Source: Eubacterium sp.
GTDB taxonomy: Bacteria; Bacillota; Clostridia; Lachnospirales; Lachnospiraceae
Direction: 5' to 3'
Length of the DNA: 32,291 nt
Assembly: GCA_017433615.1 (NCBI GenBank)
Contig: JAFRGW010000063.1
Span: 1 to 32,291 of the forward strand
The notes under the pieces were generated by a model, which searched no databases, was not told the DNA's origin, and worked only from the letters and a program-made list of their open reading frames with translations. Made by a program: the position numbers and the translations under genes. Shown piece after piece: positions 14,899 through 23,018 of the stretch (position 1 is the first letter of the stretch; every line of letters starts with the position of its first letter).

Positions 14899-15289
14899 TG
14901 CAAATATTATTCTGGATGTACTGCAGAAACGTGAACCGCATTTTGCCGATTCAGCAATCATCTGGAAGCTTTGTGAGACGAATCAGGCAGAGGGGTATGT
15001 CTCAGCGCTGTCAATTGCAAATCTTGTATATATAATGAGAAAAGAATTGAACCCCGGACAGGTAAAAGAAGTGCTGGAAAAGCTGAAGATGATTTTCAAT
15101 ATCACAGATCTGAAGGAAGAAGACCTGACGAGTGCGGCAAATATGGGATGGACAGATTTTGAGGATGCCGTTCAGAGTGCAATCGCTGTCAGAATACAGG
15201 CGGATTATATCATTACCAGAAATATAAGAGATTATCTTAAGAGCAGTGTCATGGCATTCACGCCGTCAGAATATATTGCCAGAATATAG
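14882..15289 (+). CDS. PIN-domain ribonuclease toxin
   Basis: A 135-residue protein of the PIN nuclease superfamily (VapC-like). It shows MIDANIILDV with the first acidic residue Asp6, and later MGWTDFEDAVQSAIA with Asp92 and Asp95 and ITRNIRDY with Asn114 and Asp117, the conserved metal-site positions. The middle acidic residue of canonical VapC proteins is not obvious; the segment ALSIANLVYIMRKE occupies that place. Family members cleave tRNA or rRNA. A second in-frame ATG at 14891 is possible. Paired with the Phd-type antitoxin, it forms a hybrid Phd-PIN module. The radical SAM gene begins only 12 bases after its stop. Confidence 0.87.
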   Translation: MRLMIDANIILDVLQKREPHFADSAIIWKLCETNQAEGYVSALSIANLVYIMRKELNPGQVKEVLEKLKMIFNITDLKEEDLTSAANMGWTDFEDAVQSAIAVRIQADYIITRNIRDYLKSSVMAFTPSEYIARI

Positions 15290-15301
15290 AGGAAAATCTC
15301 C

Positions 15302-16234
15302 ATGCCAAAATGTAATGTCTGCTTCAGACAATGTGAGATAAAAGAAGGGCAGCGCGGCTTCTGCAAATCCCGCATCTGCCGTAACGGCCGGATTGTGCCG
15401 GAGAACTATGGCAGAATCACTTCGCTTGCGCTGGATCCGATCGAAAAGAAGCCGCTGAACCGGTTCTATCCGGGCAGCCTGATTGTCTCGGCTGGCAGCT
15501 ACGGCTGCAATCTCCGGTGCCCATTCTGTCAGAATTATGAAATTACGTGGTCAGACGCTGCCGAGCGGTTTCGGACAGAGGCGGAGTATCTCTCCCCGGA
15601 GGATCTTGCGGCGACAGCGCTTTATTATCATGAAAATCTGACGGAGGGAAGTGCGTTTCAAACGACAGGAATGGATCCGGCAGACACTTCAGATGAATTC
15701 AGGCCCGGCGGGAATATCGGCCTGGCATTCACCTACAACGAGCCCCTCATCGGCTATGAATACGTTCGAGATACCGCAAAACTTGTGCACGAGATGGGAA
15801 TGAAAAATGTCCTGGTAACAAATGGCACCGCCAGTCTGCAGGTTCTGGAGGAGCTTGCGCCTTATATCGATGCAATGAACATTGATTTGAAGGGATTCAC
15901 AGACCGATATTACAGCGAAGTACTGAAGGGCAGCCGGAAAATGGTTATGGATTTCATCCGGGAAGCTGTAAAAATCTGCCATGTTGAGCTCACGACACTC
16001 ATTATTCCGGGAGAGAACGACACAATAGAAGAAATGGAGCAGATCGCCGGCTGGATCGCAGATCTCACGGATGTATACGAGGGCCGGCAGGGCAGCGAAA
16101 TCCCGCTTCATATCTCACGGTTTTTCCCGCGTTTCCATATGCAGGACAGAAGCCCGACGGATGTAGGTTTAATTTATCGCCTGGCAGAGAAGGCGCGGGA
16201 ATCACTGGCGTATGTATATACCGGAAATTGTTAA
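15302..16234 (+). CDS. AmmeMemoRadiSam system radical SAM enzyme
   Basis: A 310-residue radical SAM enzyme. The cluster motif is GCNLRCPFCQN with Cys69, Cys73 and Cys76 (CxxxCxxC), which would bind a [4Fe-4S] cluster and S-adenosylmethionine. The N-terminus holds five more cysteines (4, 7, 11, 21, 26; CNVCFRQC, FCKSRIC), as in the activating-enzyme-like group. GGNIGLAFTYNEPLIGYEYV and NIDLKGF are typical of this family. It is the third partner of the AmmeMemoRadiSam system started by the gene at 13068. GAGG lies eight bases before the ATG. The 12-base gap to the toxin gene suggests transcription from the toxin-antitoxin promoter. Confidence 0.9.
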   Translation: MPKCNVCFRQCEIKEGQRGFCKSRICRNGRIVPENYGRITSLALDPIEKKPLNRFYPGSLIVSAGSYGCNLRCPFCQNYEITWSDAAERFRTEAEYLSPEDLAATALYYHENLTEGSAFQTTGMDPADTSDEFRPGGNIGLAFTYNEPLIGYEYVRDTAKLVHEMGMKNVLVTNGTASLQVLEELAPYIDAMNIDLKGFTDRYYSEVLKGSRKMVMDFIREAVKICHVELTTLIIPGENDTIEEMEQIAGWIADLTDVYEGRQGSEIPLHISRFFPRFHMQDRSPTDVGLIYRLAEKARESLAYVYTGNC

Positions 16235-16272
16235 AATGCACCGCATAAGAAGTATCTCTGTGCATTCTGAAA

Positions 16273-16330
16273 GGGCGGATATTTGTCATTCCTGCGAATT
16301 CTATCTGAGCAGGAAGACAAATATCCGCCC
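16273..16330. repeat. Palindromic repeat (GGGACGG family), second copy
   Basis: GGGCGGATATTTGTC (16273-16287) pairs perfectly with GACAAATATCCGCCC (16316-16330). The central part, read on the minus strand, is CTGCTCAGATAGAATTCGCAGG. It is the 24138 copy in the opposite orientation. It is followed by CTTG and no long T run, but it may also act as a terminator for the radical SAM gene. Confidence 0.85.
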
Positions 16331-16352
16331 CTTGTAGTCTGAAAATTAGCCC

Positions 16353-16471
16353 TTGATTCCTCCAAAAACCGTGCTATAATAAACACCTGAAACATTTTAA
16401 GAATTACAGCAGCACCAACAGCGGGATTTCCCGCTGTTATCTTATTGCAGTAATTCCCGCTTCCTTTTTTT
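16353..16471 (+). ncRNA. Promoter and structured leader or small RNA with T-run end
   Basis: TTGATT (16353-16358), 16 bases, TATAAT (16375-16380) form a good promoter. The transcript would start near 16387 and hold an inner hairpin AACAGCGGG-ATTT-CCCGCTGTT (16417-16438) inside an outer stem, GAATTACAGCA (16401-16411) against TGCAGTAATTC (16446-16456). A run of seven T (16465-16471) follows. This would be an 80-base RNA, either a small RNA or an attenuator for the LysR-kinase operon that begins at 16564. It is not a riboswitch class I recognise. GCCGGA/TCCGGC (16533-16547) is a further hairpin just before the LysR ribosome binding site. Confidence 0.5.
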
Positions 16472-16563
16472 CATAGCTTTCTTGTTTGTTGCAAAGTGGT
16501 TCTTGCAATGCCTGCAAAAAGTGATGACATTGGCCGGACATTCCGGCAAGAGGAGGCAGTTTT

Positions 16564-17448
16564 TTGATTGACCAGAAGGTTTTTTCGCTGATCAAAGTAG
16601 CGGAGAAGGGAAGTTACACCAGAGCGGCCAGTTCACTCGGACTGACGCAGCCGGCTGTCAGCCAGCATATCCGTATGCTGGAGGATGAGCTGCAGGTACG
16701 TCTGTTTGAACACAGCCACAATCAGATTCATCTTACGCCTGAAGGGGAAGTCGCCGTCGACTATGCGAAGCGGCTGGTTTCTCTGGAGGAAAATATGTAC
16801 CGCGCCGTAAAGAACGAGAAGCAGAAGATCACATCGCTGACTGTCGGAATTACCCATACGATGGAATGCAGCAAGGTGGTCGGCGCACTCGCGTCATTTG
16901 CGGACCGGGATACCGGCATGATGATTAAGATCATCACGGAATCAACCGTCAGTCTCTACCGGAAACTCCGGAATCTGGAGCTGGATTTTGCCGTCGTCGC
17001 GGGACGCTCCGGTGATGACGGCCTGCAGTACATACAGATGGATACCGATTCGCTGGTGCTTGCCGTGGCGCCGGATCATCCCCTTGCGCAAAGAGGGGTG
17101 ATCTCGATCGATGAGCTGAAGCATGAGAAGCTGATCCTGCGCCTGCCGACTTCCAATACGATGCGTCTTTTTACGGCAAACCTTGTCAGTCAGAATCTGA
17201 GCCTCGACGATTTCAATGTCATCCTGGAACTGGACAATATTGCGACAATCAAAGATCTGATTCGCAGGAACTTCGGCGTTTCCGTCCTCGCCAAGAGTGC
17301 GTGTCTGGACGAATTGACAAAGCACAAGCTCGAAGTTCTGTCAATCGAAAATCTCAGTATGAACCGTGAAATTAATCTCGTCTGCAGGTCGGATTATGAG
17401 CATCCCGAGCTGCCTGAGAAAATCGTGCAGATTTACAAAGATATATAA
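16564..17448 (+). CDS. LysR family transcriptional regulator
   Basis: A 294-residue regulator. The N-terminal helix-turn-helix reads KVAEKGSYTRAASSLGLTQP and AVSQHIRMLEDELQVRLF, the classic LysR motif. The remaining 200 residues form a substrate-binding-like effector domain with LAVAPDHPLAQRG and the usual two-lobe pattern. The start codon is TTG at 16564, supported by AGGAGG seven bases upstream and by the family alignment (no Met sits in the right place). The PfkB-type kinase follows 29 bases downstream, so the two are probably one operon, which would be unusual since LysR genes are often divergent from their targets. Confidence 0.88.
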   Translation: MIDQKVFSLIKVAEKGSYTRAASSLGLTQPAVSQHIRMLEDELQVRLFEHSHNQIHLTPEGEVAVDYAKRLVSLEENMYRAVKNEKQKITSLTVGITHTMECSKVVGALASFADRDTGMMIKIITESTVSLYRKLRNLELDFAVVAGRSGDDGLQYIQMDTDSLVLAVAPDHPLAQRGVISIDELKHEKLILRLPTSNTMRLFTANLVSQNLSLDDFNVILELDNIATIKDLIRRNFGVSVLAKSACLDELTKHKLEVLSIENLSMNREINLVCRSDYEHPELPEKIVQIYKDI

Positions 17449-17477
17449 AAATATTTCACGGCCAGGGAAGGAATGTT

Positions 17478-18371
17478 ATGAAAAAAGCATGTTACGATAC
17501 TATGATTGTGGGACCGATTTCGCTGGATATCATGATTGACTGTCATGACAACGAAGAGCACCTGGTGGGCGGCGCTTCCGTACAGTCCGGATTTGCAGCG
17601 TCCAACGTCGGTGCGAGAACGGCCATTTTTACAAAAGCAGGCGACGAGGTAGACATTTACAAAGTATTTGAAGACTGTCCGGCAGACGTTTACTGGAGAC
17701 CGTCGGCACACTGCACATCCATCCGGAACAAATACTTCACGGAGGACAAGGAACGCAGAGAGTGTACACTGATTTCCAAATCAGACCAATTTACATTTGA
17801 GGAACTGCCGCCGGTCGAGACAAAAATCTATCATTTTGCAGGCCTGACAGTCGGCGATTTCAGCGACGAAATCTTTGAGAAGGCTTCCGCGCTTGGCAAG
17901 GTTGCGGTTGATGTACAGTGCCTGCTCAGAAAAGGCGAGCCGGACGGATCTATGACGTTCCACGACTGGGCAGACAAGAAGAAATACCTGCCGTTTATTG
18001 ATTTCCTGAAGACAGATGCGGCAGAGGCGGAGATCCTCACCGGCCAGACAGACCGCCGGGAAGCAGCCCGTATGCTGCACAGCTGGGGTGCAAAGGAAAT
18101 CCTGATCACCCACAACACCGAAGTCCTCGCCTATGACGGAAATGAATTTTACACCTGCCCGATCCGCGCGCGGAGCTTCGCAGGCAGAACCGGACGCGGC
18201 GACACGACCTTCGCAGGCTACCTGACAGAACGTCTGAACGCCGATATCCCGGAGGCACTGCTCTTTGCGACAGCGCTGGTATCCCTGAAAATGGAAACTT
18301 CCGGTCCGTTCAGGGGAACAAGGGAAGATGTTGAGAAATATATTGCAGATTTTTATGCGGATGTGAAATGA
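17478..18371 (+). CDS. PfkB family sugar or nucleoside kinase
   Basis: A 297-residue kinase of the ribokinase/PfkB family. The N-terminal GPISLDIMIDC and LVGGASVQSGFAASNVGA match the substrate-binding region. The C-terminal FAGRTGRGDTTFAGYL holds the GxGD motif with the catalytic Asp near residue 241. The phosphoryl acceptor (ribose, a ketose, fructoselysine or a nucleoside) cannot be read from sequence. It follows the LysR gene by 29 bases and is followed by a terminator. Its closeness to the LacI and sugar ABC genes suggests, but does not prove, that it phosphorylates the imported sugar. Confidence 0.85.
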   Translation: MKKACYDTMIVGPISLDIMIDCHDNEEHLVGGASVQSGFAASNVGARTAIFTKAGDEVDIYKVFEDCPADVYWRPSAHCTSIRNKYFTEDKERRECTLISKSDQFTFEELPPVETKIYHFAGLTVGDFSDEIFEKASALGKVAVDVQCLLRKGEPDGSMTFHDWADKKKYLPFIDFLKTDAAEAEILTGQTDRREAARMLHSWGAKEILITHNTEVLAYDGNEFYTCPIRARSFAGRTGRGDTTFAGYLTERLNADIPEALLFATALVSLKMETSGPFRGTREDVEKYIADFYADVK

Positions 18372-18398
18372 TTGAATCGCGATCCGCCAGAGACTCAA

Positions 18399-18455
18399 CT
18401 CAGATGGGGACCCCCATCTGAGCTGATGTGGGGCTGGAAACAGCCCCATATTTTA
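18399..18455 (+). terminator. Double-hairpin terminator after the PfkB kinase gene
   Basis: First comes CTCAGATGGGG (18399-18409) against CCCCATCTGAG (18412-18422), a perfect 11-base stem. Then TGGGGCTG-GAAA-CAGCCCCA (18429-18448) with TATTTTAT after it. The second hairpin is the likely terminator. Confidence 0.8.
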
Positions 18456-18464
18456 TGAAAAGAA

Positions 18465-18667
18465 ATGTAAACGATTACATCAATAAACGCGATGAAAAAG
18501 TGCACAAAAACCCACACCGCTTTCTTGATGATATTCACAAAAATCCGTTTTCACCAGAAAAACAGGGCGTTTCAGCATTGAATTTAAGATGGATTTGTGT
18601 TAGGTTATAGGGCACAGGCAGAGCTTGAACCACAGCTTTTATAAGCAAAAAATGTAATCGATTACAT
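18465..18667 (+). promoter_or_regulatory. Two LacI-family operators upstream of the LacI gene
   Basis: ATGTAAACGATTACAT (18465-18480) and ATGTAATCGATTACAT (18652-18667) are 16-base sites with the CG centre typical of LacI-family operators, and the second is a perfect palindrome. Their centres are 187 bases apart, close to 18 helical turns, which would allow looping. The first also fits the catabolite response element of CcpA (TGWAANCGNTNWCA), so CcpA is the alternative. They lie about 290 and 100 bases before the regulator start. Confidence 0.75.
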
Positions 18668-18704
18668 TCTGCGGCGTGAGCAGGCAGAACAAGCAAGAAG
18701 CGAA

Positions 18705-18737
18705 ATGAGTCAGAGAGAAACGTCCCCGTTGACTCAT
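18705..18737. repeat. Short palindrome with a CGTCCCC core
   Basis: ATGAGTCA (18705-18712) pairs perfectly with TGACTCAT (18730-18737), and the loop reads GAGAGAAACGTCCCCGT. The loop resembles the GAGAACCGTCCCC edge of the repeat at 11341. It lies just before the ribosome binding site of the LacI gene and may be a reduced member of the family. Confidence 0.45.
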
Positions 18738-18768
18738 AAAGCAGTACCAAAGCAGCAAAGGAAGCAGT

Positions 18769-19746
18769 ATGGCGCATACAATTAAAGATGTTTCTAGATT
18801 ATCAGGTGTTTCTACGGCAACGGTTTCCAGAACTTTTTCCAATCCTGATTCCGTGAAGAAAGCGACGCGGGATAAGGTGATGGAGGCGGCGCGGATTCTC
18901 AATTATGAGCCCAATGCGATCGCGCGGTCCATGAAACTCCAGCAGACAGAGAAGATCGCATTTCTGATCTGCAAGCAGTATGGATCCATCCTGGACGAAT
19001 TCTACGCCGGGATCTGTGACGGGATCATGGCGGCGACGAACCGCTCCGACTACCAGCTTCTGGTTTCTACGGAGCGCGACTGGACTTCGATGAAGCGCAA
19101 TCAGGTTGACGGTGTGATTCTTGGCGGAAATGCATCACTGAAGCTGATTCAGGAGTGCAGGCGTCTGGATATGGGGATCGTTCTGGTGAACAATGAGGTC
19201 GGCGGATTTGATTTTCCGTGCGTTGTGGCAGACGAGGAAATGGCAGTGCGTCTCGGGATCGAGCATCTGATCGCGCGCGGTCACACACGGATCGGCATGC
19301 TGGCGGGACGATTTTCCCCGTATGTATGCGAGCGGCGTTACAACGCGTTCAAATCCGTGATGGCAGAGAAGGGTCTCCCGATTCTTCCGGGGCACGTCAT
19401 GATCACGGATCCGGATCTCGCAGCCAGCACAGAAGCTGCCGTCGCGATGATGACGCAGGCGGAACCGCCGACAGCGATTCTCGCGGCAAATGATGAGATC
19501 GCTACCGGCACCATGAAAGCGGCGATCCGTCTCGGCAGACGCGTGCCTGACGACATTGCGATTCTCGGTATCGATGATTCGCGAGTCTGTACGGCGCTCG
19601 AACCGGAGCTTACTTCCGTTCACATTTTCCGGGACCGGATGGGTGTGGAGTCAGCAAAGATGCTGCTCGCGCTCCTGCAGGGAAAGGAACCGGAAGAGAA
19701 GCGCATGGTCATCCGGCCGGAGCTGATTGTCAGAAAATCCACCTGA
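18769..19746 (+). CDS. LacI family transcriptional regulator
   Basis: A 325-residue repressor. The helix-turn-helix TIKDVSRLSGVSTATVSRTF and hinge region LNYEPNAIARSMK are textbook LacI/GalR features. The effector domain is periplasmic-binding-protein-like (VVADEEMAVRLGIEHLIARG, GILGIDDSRVCTALEPELTS-type end). The inducer is unknown; the following permease gene starts 19 bases later, so it is probably in one operon with the sugar transporter. The paired operators at 18465 and 18652 suggest that it represses its own operon. Confidence 0.9.
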   Translation: MAHTIKDVSRLSGVSTATVSRTFSNPDSVKKATRDKVMEAARILNYEPNAIARSMKLQQTEKIAFLICKQYGSILDEFYAGICDGIMAATNRSDYQLLVSTERDWTSMKRNQVDGVILGGNASLKLIQECRRLDMGIVLVNNEVGGFDFPCVVADEEMAVRLGIEHLIARGHTRIGMLAGRFSPYVCERRYNAFKSVMAEKGLPILPGHVMITDPDLAASTEAAVAMMTQAEPPTAILAANDEIATGTMKAAIRLGRRVPDDIAILGIDDSRVCTALEPELTSVHIFRDRMGVESAKMLLALLQGKEPEEKRMVIRPELIVRKST

Positions 19747-19765
19747 ATAACGGAGGTTAACAACA

Positions 19766-20602
19766 ATGAAACAAAAGAAGGTTTATACGGTAGTCAAGGT
19801 AGTACTGCTGATCGTACTGCTCTTGATTGCATTGTTTCCGATTTACTGGCTGATCGGACTTTCCGTCCGCCCGATGTCGGAAATGAAGGGGCATATTTCC
19901 CTGATCCCGCATTCCTTCACATTTGAACACTTTGTTGCACTGTTCAAGGAAAAAGGATTCGGAACAGCCCTGGTTAATTCAATGAAGACAACACTGATCT
20001 CGACCGTGCTGGCCCTGATCATCGGTCTTTGCACAGCGTATGTACTGGCACGCAGAAGATTCCAGTTCCGCCTGAAGGAGCCGCTGTCCTTCTGGGTCAT
20101 GCTGATCCGAATCCTTCCGCCGGTCGCATTTACCATTCCGCTGTATATCATGTTTGCAAAGACAGGTGTTCTGAACTCCACGGTTCCGGTCATTCTCTCC
20201 TGTATCCTGATCAATATCACATTTATTATCTGGTACATGATCAGCTTCTTCCAGGGACTGCCGGAGGAGATCGAGGAATCCGCCCGCATCGACGGCGCGA
20301 CAGAGTGGCAGCTTTTCGTAAAAATCGTGCTTCCGCTGGTTGCACCGGGCATCGCGGCAGTTGCAATGCTTTCCTTCCTGTATGCATGGAATGAATACAC
20401 CTACAGTGTCATCTTCGTGCAGCAGGCGTCCAATTACACCATTCCGCTGGCACTGGCTACGCTGAATACAGAGGACAATCTGACGAACTTCGGTCTGACT
20501 GCAGCGGGCGGCGTTATTTCCGTCATCCCGATCACACTGTTTGTCATGTTCGCACAGAATTATCTGATTGCAGGACTTTCCAGCGGCGCTGTGAAAGACT
20601 GA
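19766..20602 (+). CDS. Sugar ABC transporter permease (MalG-like, CUT1 type)
   Basis: A 278-residue membrane protein with about six membrane helices (the first is VVLLIVLLLIALFPIYWLIG). The EAA loop reads GLPEEIEESARIDGATEWQL and contacts an ATPase. The type matches the smaller of two permeases in carbohydrate (CUT1) importers. It lies 19 bases after the LacI gene, and GGAGGT precedes the start. Its partners are the lipoprotein and MalF-like genes downstream. No ATPase gene lies in the cluster, so a shared MsmK/MsmX-type ATPase encoded elsewhere is expected. Confidence 0.9.
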   Translation: MKQKKVYTVVKVVLLIVLLLIALFPIYWLIGLSVRPMSEMKGHISLIPHSFTFEHFVALFKEKGFGTALVNSMKTTLISTVLALIIGLCTAYVLARRRFQFRLKEPLSFWVMLIRILPPVAFTIPLYIMFAKTGVLNSTVPVILSCILINITFIIWYMISFFQGLPEEIEESARIDGATEWQLFVKIVLPLVAPGIAAVAMLSFLYAWNEYTYSVIFVQQASNYTIPLALATLNTEDNLTNFGLTAAGGVISVIPITLFVMFAQNYLIAGLSSGAVKD

Positions 20603-20659
20603 GCAAAATAGAGCCATAAGAGAGCGCACACACAACGTAAACTGCTAAATAGTAAATGC

Positions 20660-20694
20660 TTCAATCCACTACAGAGCAGCACACATGGATTGAA
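20660..20694 (+). other. Stem-loop between the MalG-like gene and the binding-protein gene
   Basis: TTCAATCCA (20660-20668) pairs perfectly with TGGATTGAA (20686-20694) across a 17-base loop. It lies in a 148-base gap before the binding protein gene and may tune how much of the transcript continues, or protect the 5' end of the processed binding-protein message. Confidence 0.6.
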
Positions 20695-20750
20695 TGCAGC
20701 ATCACACAGTATTTCAAACAATATTTTATAAACAAGGTAGGAGGTACATC

Positions 20751-22055
20751 ATGAAATTGAAAAAAATACTTTCCGTCGGACTGGCAGCAGCCATGACAAT
20801 CTCTCTGGCAGCATGCGGATCTTCAGGCAGCGCAGAAAAGGCATCCTCTGCAGCTTCTTCCGCAGCAGCATCTTCTGCATCCTCTGCAGCATCTGACGCA
20901 GGCAGCGCAGACGGCGAAGGCGTCAAACTGACACTTGCAGCACGCGGCGGCACCTATTCAGAGGTTCTGAAGGCAGCCATCCCGGCATTTGAAGAGAAGA
21001 CCGGATGCACAGTCGAGCTGCTCGAGCTCGAGGGCGACGACCTGCACAGCAAACTGGCACTGGATGCACCGAACAAAGAGGGCGCATATGACCTGGCTAT
21101 GGTCGACGGATCCTGGGTTGCAGAATTTACAGAGAACAACATCGCTGCAAACCTGTCAGAGCTCGGCTACAGCTACGATGACGACCTGATTCCGGCTACT
21201 TACGAGACACTGACCGTTGACGGCGATGCTTACTTTGCACCGTTCTTCGGAAATGTTACCGTTATGATGTACAACAAGGAACTGGTTGAAGCTGCAGGCT
21301 ACAAGGCAGAAGACATCACTTCCTGGGAAGACATCATGGCAATCGCACAGAAGACCAATGAAGCAGGCAAGAACGGCTTCGTAACCCGCGGCGGCGGCGC
21401 TGACCCGGTTCTGACCGACTTCCTCCCGGTTCTGTTCGCACACGGCGGCACACTGGTAGATGAGAACAACCAGCCGACCGTTGACAACGACGTATTCAAA
21501 GAGGCACTGCAGCAGTACATCGACCTTGCAAACCTCGGTCAGACAATGGAAAAAGATGACATGGTAGCAAATGTTGAGAACGGCGACGGCGCACTCGCAA
21601 CAATCTGGCCGGGCTGGTATGCACCGGAAGCAGACAGCGCAGCTGACTACATCGTTGCACCGACAAAACTGACAAAAGACGGCGAAGACCAGAACACATC
21701 CGTACTCGGTGTCTGGGAGCTGGCAGTTATGAACAACAGCACACACAAAGAGCTCGCTGAGCAGCTGCTCGAGTACATCATGGATCCGGAAGTCCAGATG
21801 GAAAGCGTAGAGGCAGGCGGCGTACCGTGCCGTGTATCCGTTCTGGAAGATGCAGACGTTCTCGCTGCACATCCGCAGTACGAAATCATCGAGAAGGCTC
21901 TTGAGAGCGGCGCTTCCCGTCCGGTTATCACACAGTGGAATGAGTTCTGCGAGACCCTCGGAACAGAGCTTGACAACATCATCAAGGGAACAGAATCCAT
22001 GGATGACGGACTTGCAAATGCACAGTCTGACCTGGAAATGATCATGATGGACTAA
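20751..22055 (+). CDS. Extracellular solute-binding lipoprotein (sugar ABC transporter)
   Basis: A 434-residue lipoprotein. A signal peptide ends with the lipobox LAAC, making Cys22 the lipid-modified residue. A linker rich in Ser and Ala (about 23-48) follows, as in many Lachnospiraceae binding proteins. The rest is a family 1 sugar-binding protein with AIPAFEEKTGCTVELLELEG, YMNKE-like YNKELVEAAGYKAEDITSWE and PGWYAPEADSAADYI. The ligand is unknown. ATG 20751 is chosen over an upstream frame because of the signal peptide and AGGAGG seven bases before it. Codon use is strongly biased (GCA for Ala), which suggests high expression. Confidence 0.92.
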   Translation: MKLKKILSVGLAAAMTISLAACGSSGSAEKASSAASSAAASSASSAASDAGSADGEGVKLTLAARGGTYSEVLKAAIPAFEEKTGCTVELLELEGDDLHSKLALDAPNKEGAYDLAMVDGSWVAEFTENNIAANLSELGYSYDDDLIPATYETLTVDGDAYFAPFFGNVTVMMYNKELVEAAGYKAEDITSWEDIMAIAQKTNEAGKNGFVTRGGGADPVLTDFLPVLFAHGGTLVDENNQPTVDNDVFKEALQQYIDLANLGQTMEKDDMVANVENGDGALATIWPGWYAPEADSAADYIVAPTKLTKDGEDQNTSVLGVWELAVMNNSTHKELAEQLLEYIMDPEVQMESVEAGGVPCRVSVLEDADVLAAHPQYEIIEKALESGASRPVITQWNEFCETLGTELDNIIKGTESMDDGLANAQSDLEMIMMD

Positions 22056-22060
22056 TCAGC

Positions 22061-22100
22061 TGCGGGCTGCCGTGTGAAATGATTCGTGCGGCAGCCCGCA
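22061..22100 (+). other. Perfect 12-base stem-loop after the binding-protein gene
   Basis: TGCGGGCTGCCG (22061-22072) pairs perfectly with CGGCAGCCCGCA (22089-22100), with no T run after it. This is a stabilising hairpin between binding protein and permease, as seen after malE-type genes, rather than a full terminator. Confidence 0.75.
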
Positions 22101-22127
22101 TCAGGAAAAACCTGTTTGGAGATTATT

Positions 22128-23018
22128 ATGAAAAGAGCAAAGAATGCTGACGTTTCCAGCGTAACGTCAAATAACAAAGCATTTCCGAGACTGATGATCT
22201 CGCCGACGGTACTTGTGCTGCTGATTATGACAGCATATCCGGTAATCTTTACCATCTATTACAGCTTTACGGATTACAACTACCTGAAGCAGAGCAGTAA
22301 ATTCCTCGGGCTTCGGAACTACGCGAAACTGCTGGCAAACCACACATTTCAGGTATCGATCTGGAATACAGTAAAATTCTGTATCCTGGCAGTCATCCTC
22401 GAGGTTTCCATCGGACTGCTGCTGGCAGTATTTGTTCACAGCTTCACAAAAGGCCAGAAAGTGCTCCGTACGCTGTTCCTGCTGCCGTATCTGCTTCCGC
22501 AGATCACAGTTGCACTGGCATGGAAAATGATGCTTTCCAACAACTACGGCATCATCAACCAGCTGCTGCAGGCAGTCGGACTGAAAGGGCATAACTGGTT
22601 TATGGAGGTCGGGACGGCCTTCAACACGATTGTTGTCATTGACGTCTGGCAGAATGTGCCGTTTGTATTCCTGATGCTGTATGCGACACTGCAGACAGTT
22701 TCACAGGATCAGTACGAAGCGGCGCAGATCGACGGCGCAAATGCATGGCAGCAGTTCTGGCACATCACCATTCCGAACATCAAGGGCGGAATCATCCTGT
22801 GCGCACTGCTGCGAACCATCGATACCTTCCGTCTGTTCGACAAGGTCAACGTCCTGACAGGCGGCGGCCCGGCAGGAACAACATCCACCATCACACAGTT
22901 CCTGTACAACTACGGCATTAAGAGCATGAAGTTCGGGCTTGGATCGGCCGGCGCGATCATAATGGCTGTCATTGTTCTTGTATTGTCCAGCGCATACATT
23001 AAGCGGACGATTAAATGA
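22128..23018 (+). CDS. Sugar ABC transporter permease (MalF-like, CUT1 type)
   Basis: About 296 residues. The first helix region is ISPTVLVLLIMTAYPVIFTI and is followed by SFTDYNYLKQSSKFLGLRNY, a typical MalF-like start. The EAA loop is DQYEAAQIDGANAWQQFWHI with PNIKGGI. It pairs with the MalG-like permease at 19766. GGAG lies six bases before ATG 22128; longer in-frame starts lie inside the hairpin. Its stop codon overlaps the start of the MBL gene (ATGA), so the two are translationally coupled. Confidence 0.9.
   Translation: MKRAKNADVSSVTSNNKAFPRLMISPTVLVLLIMTAYPVIFTIYYSFTDYNYLKQSSKFLGLRNYAKLLANHTFQVSIWNTVKFCILAVILEVSIGLLLAVFVHSFTKGQKVLRTLFLLPYLLPQITVALAWKMMLSNNYGIINQLLQAVGLKGHNWFMEVGTAFNTIVVIDVWQNVPFVFLMLYATLQTVSQDQYEAAQIDGANAWQQFWHITIPNIKGGIILCALLRTIDTFRLFDKVNVLTGGGPAGTTSTITQFLYNYGIKSMKFGLGSAGAIIMAVIVLVLSSAYIKRTIK

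Noticed and set aside
18428-18610. 60-codon frame after the PfkB kinase gene
   Set aside because: It overlaps the terminator hairpin and the first LacI operator and shows no domain or ribosome binding site.
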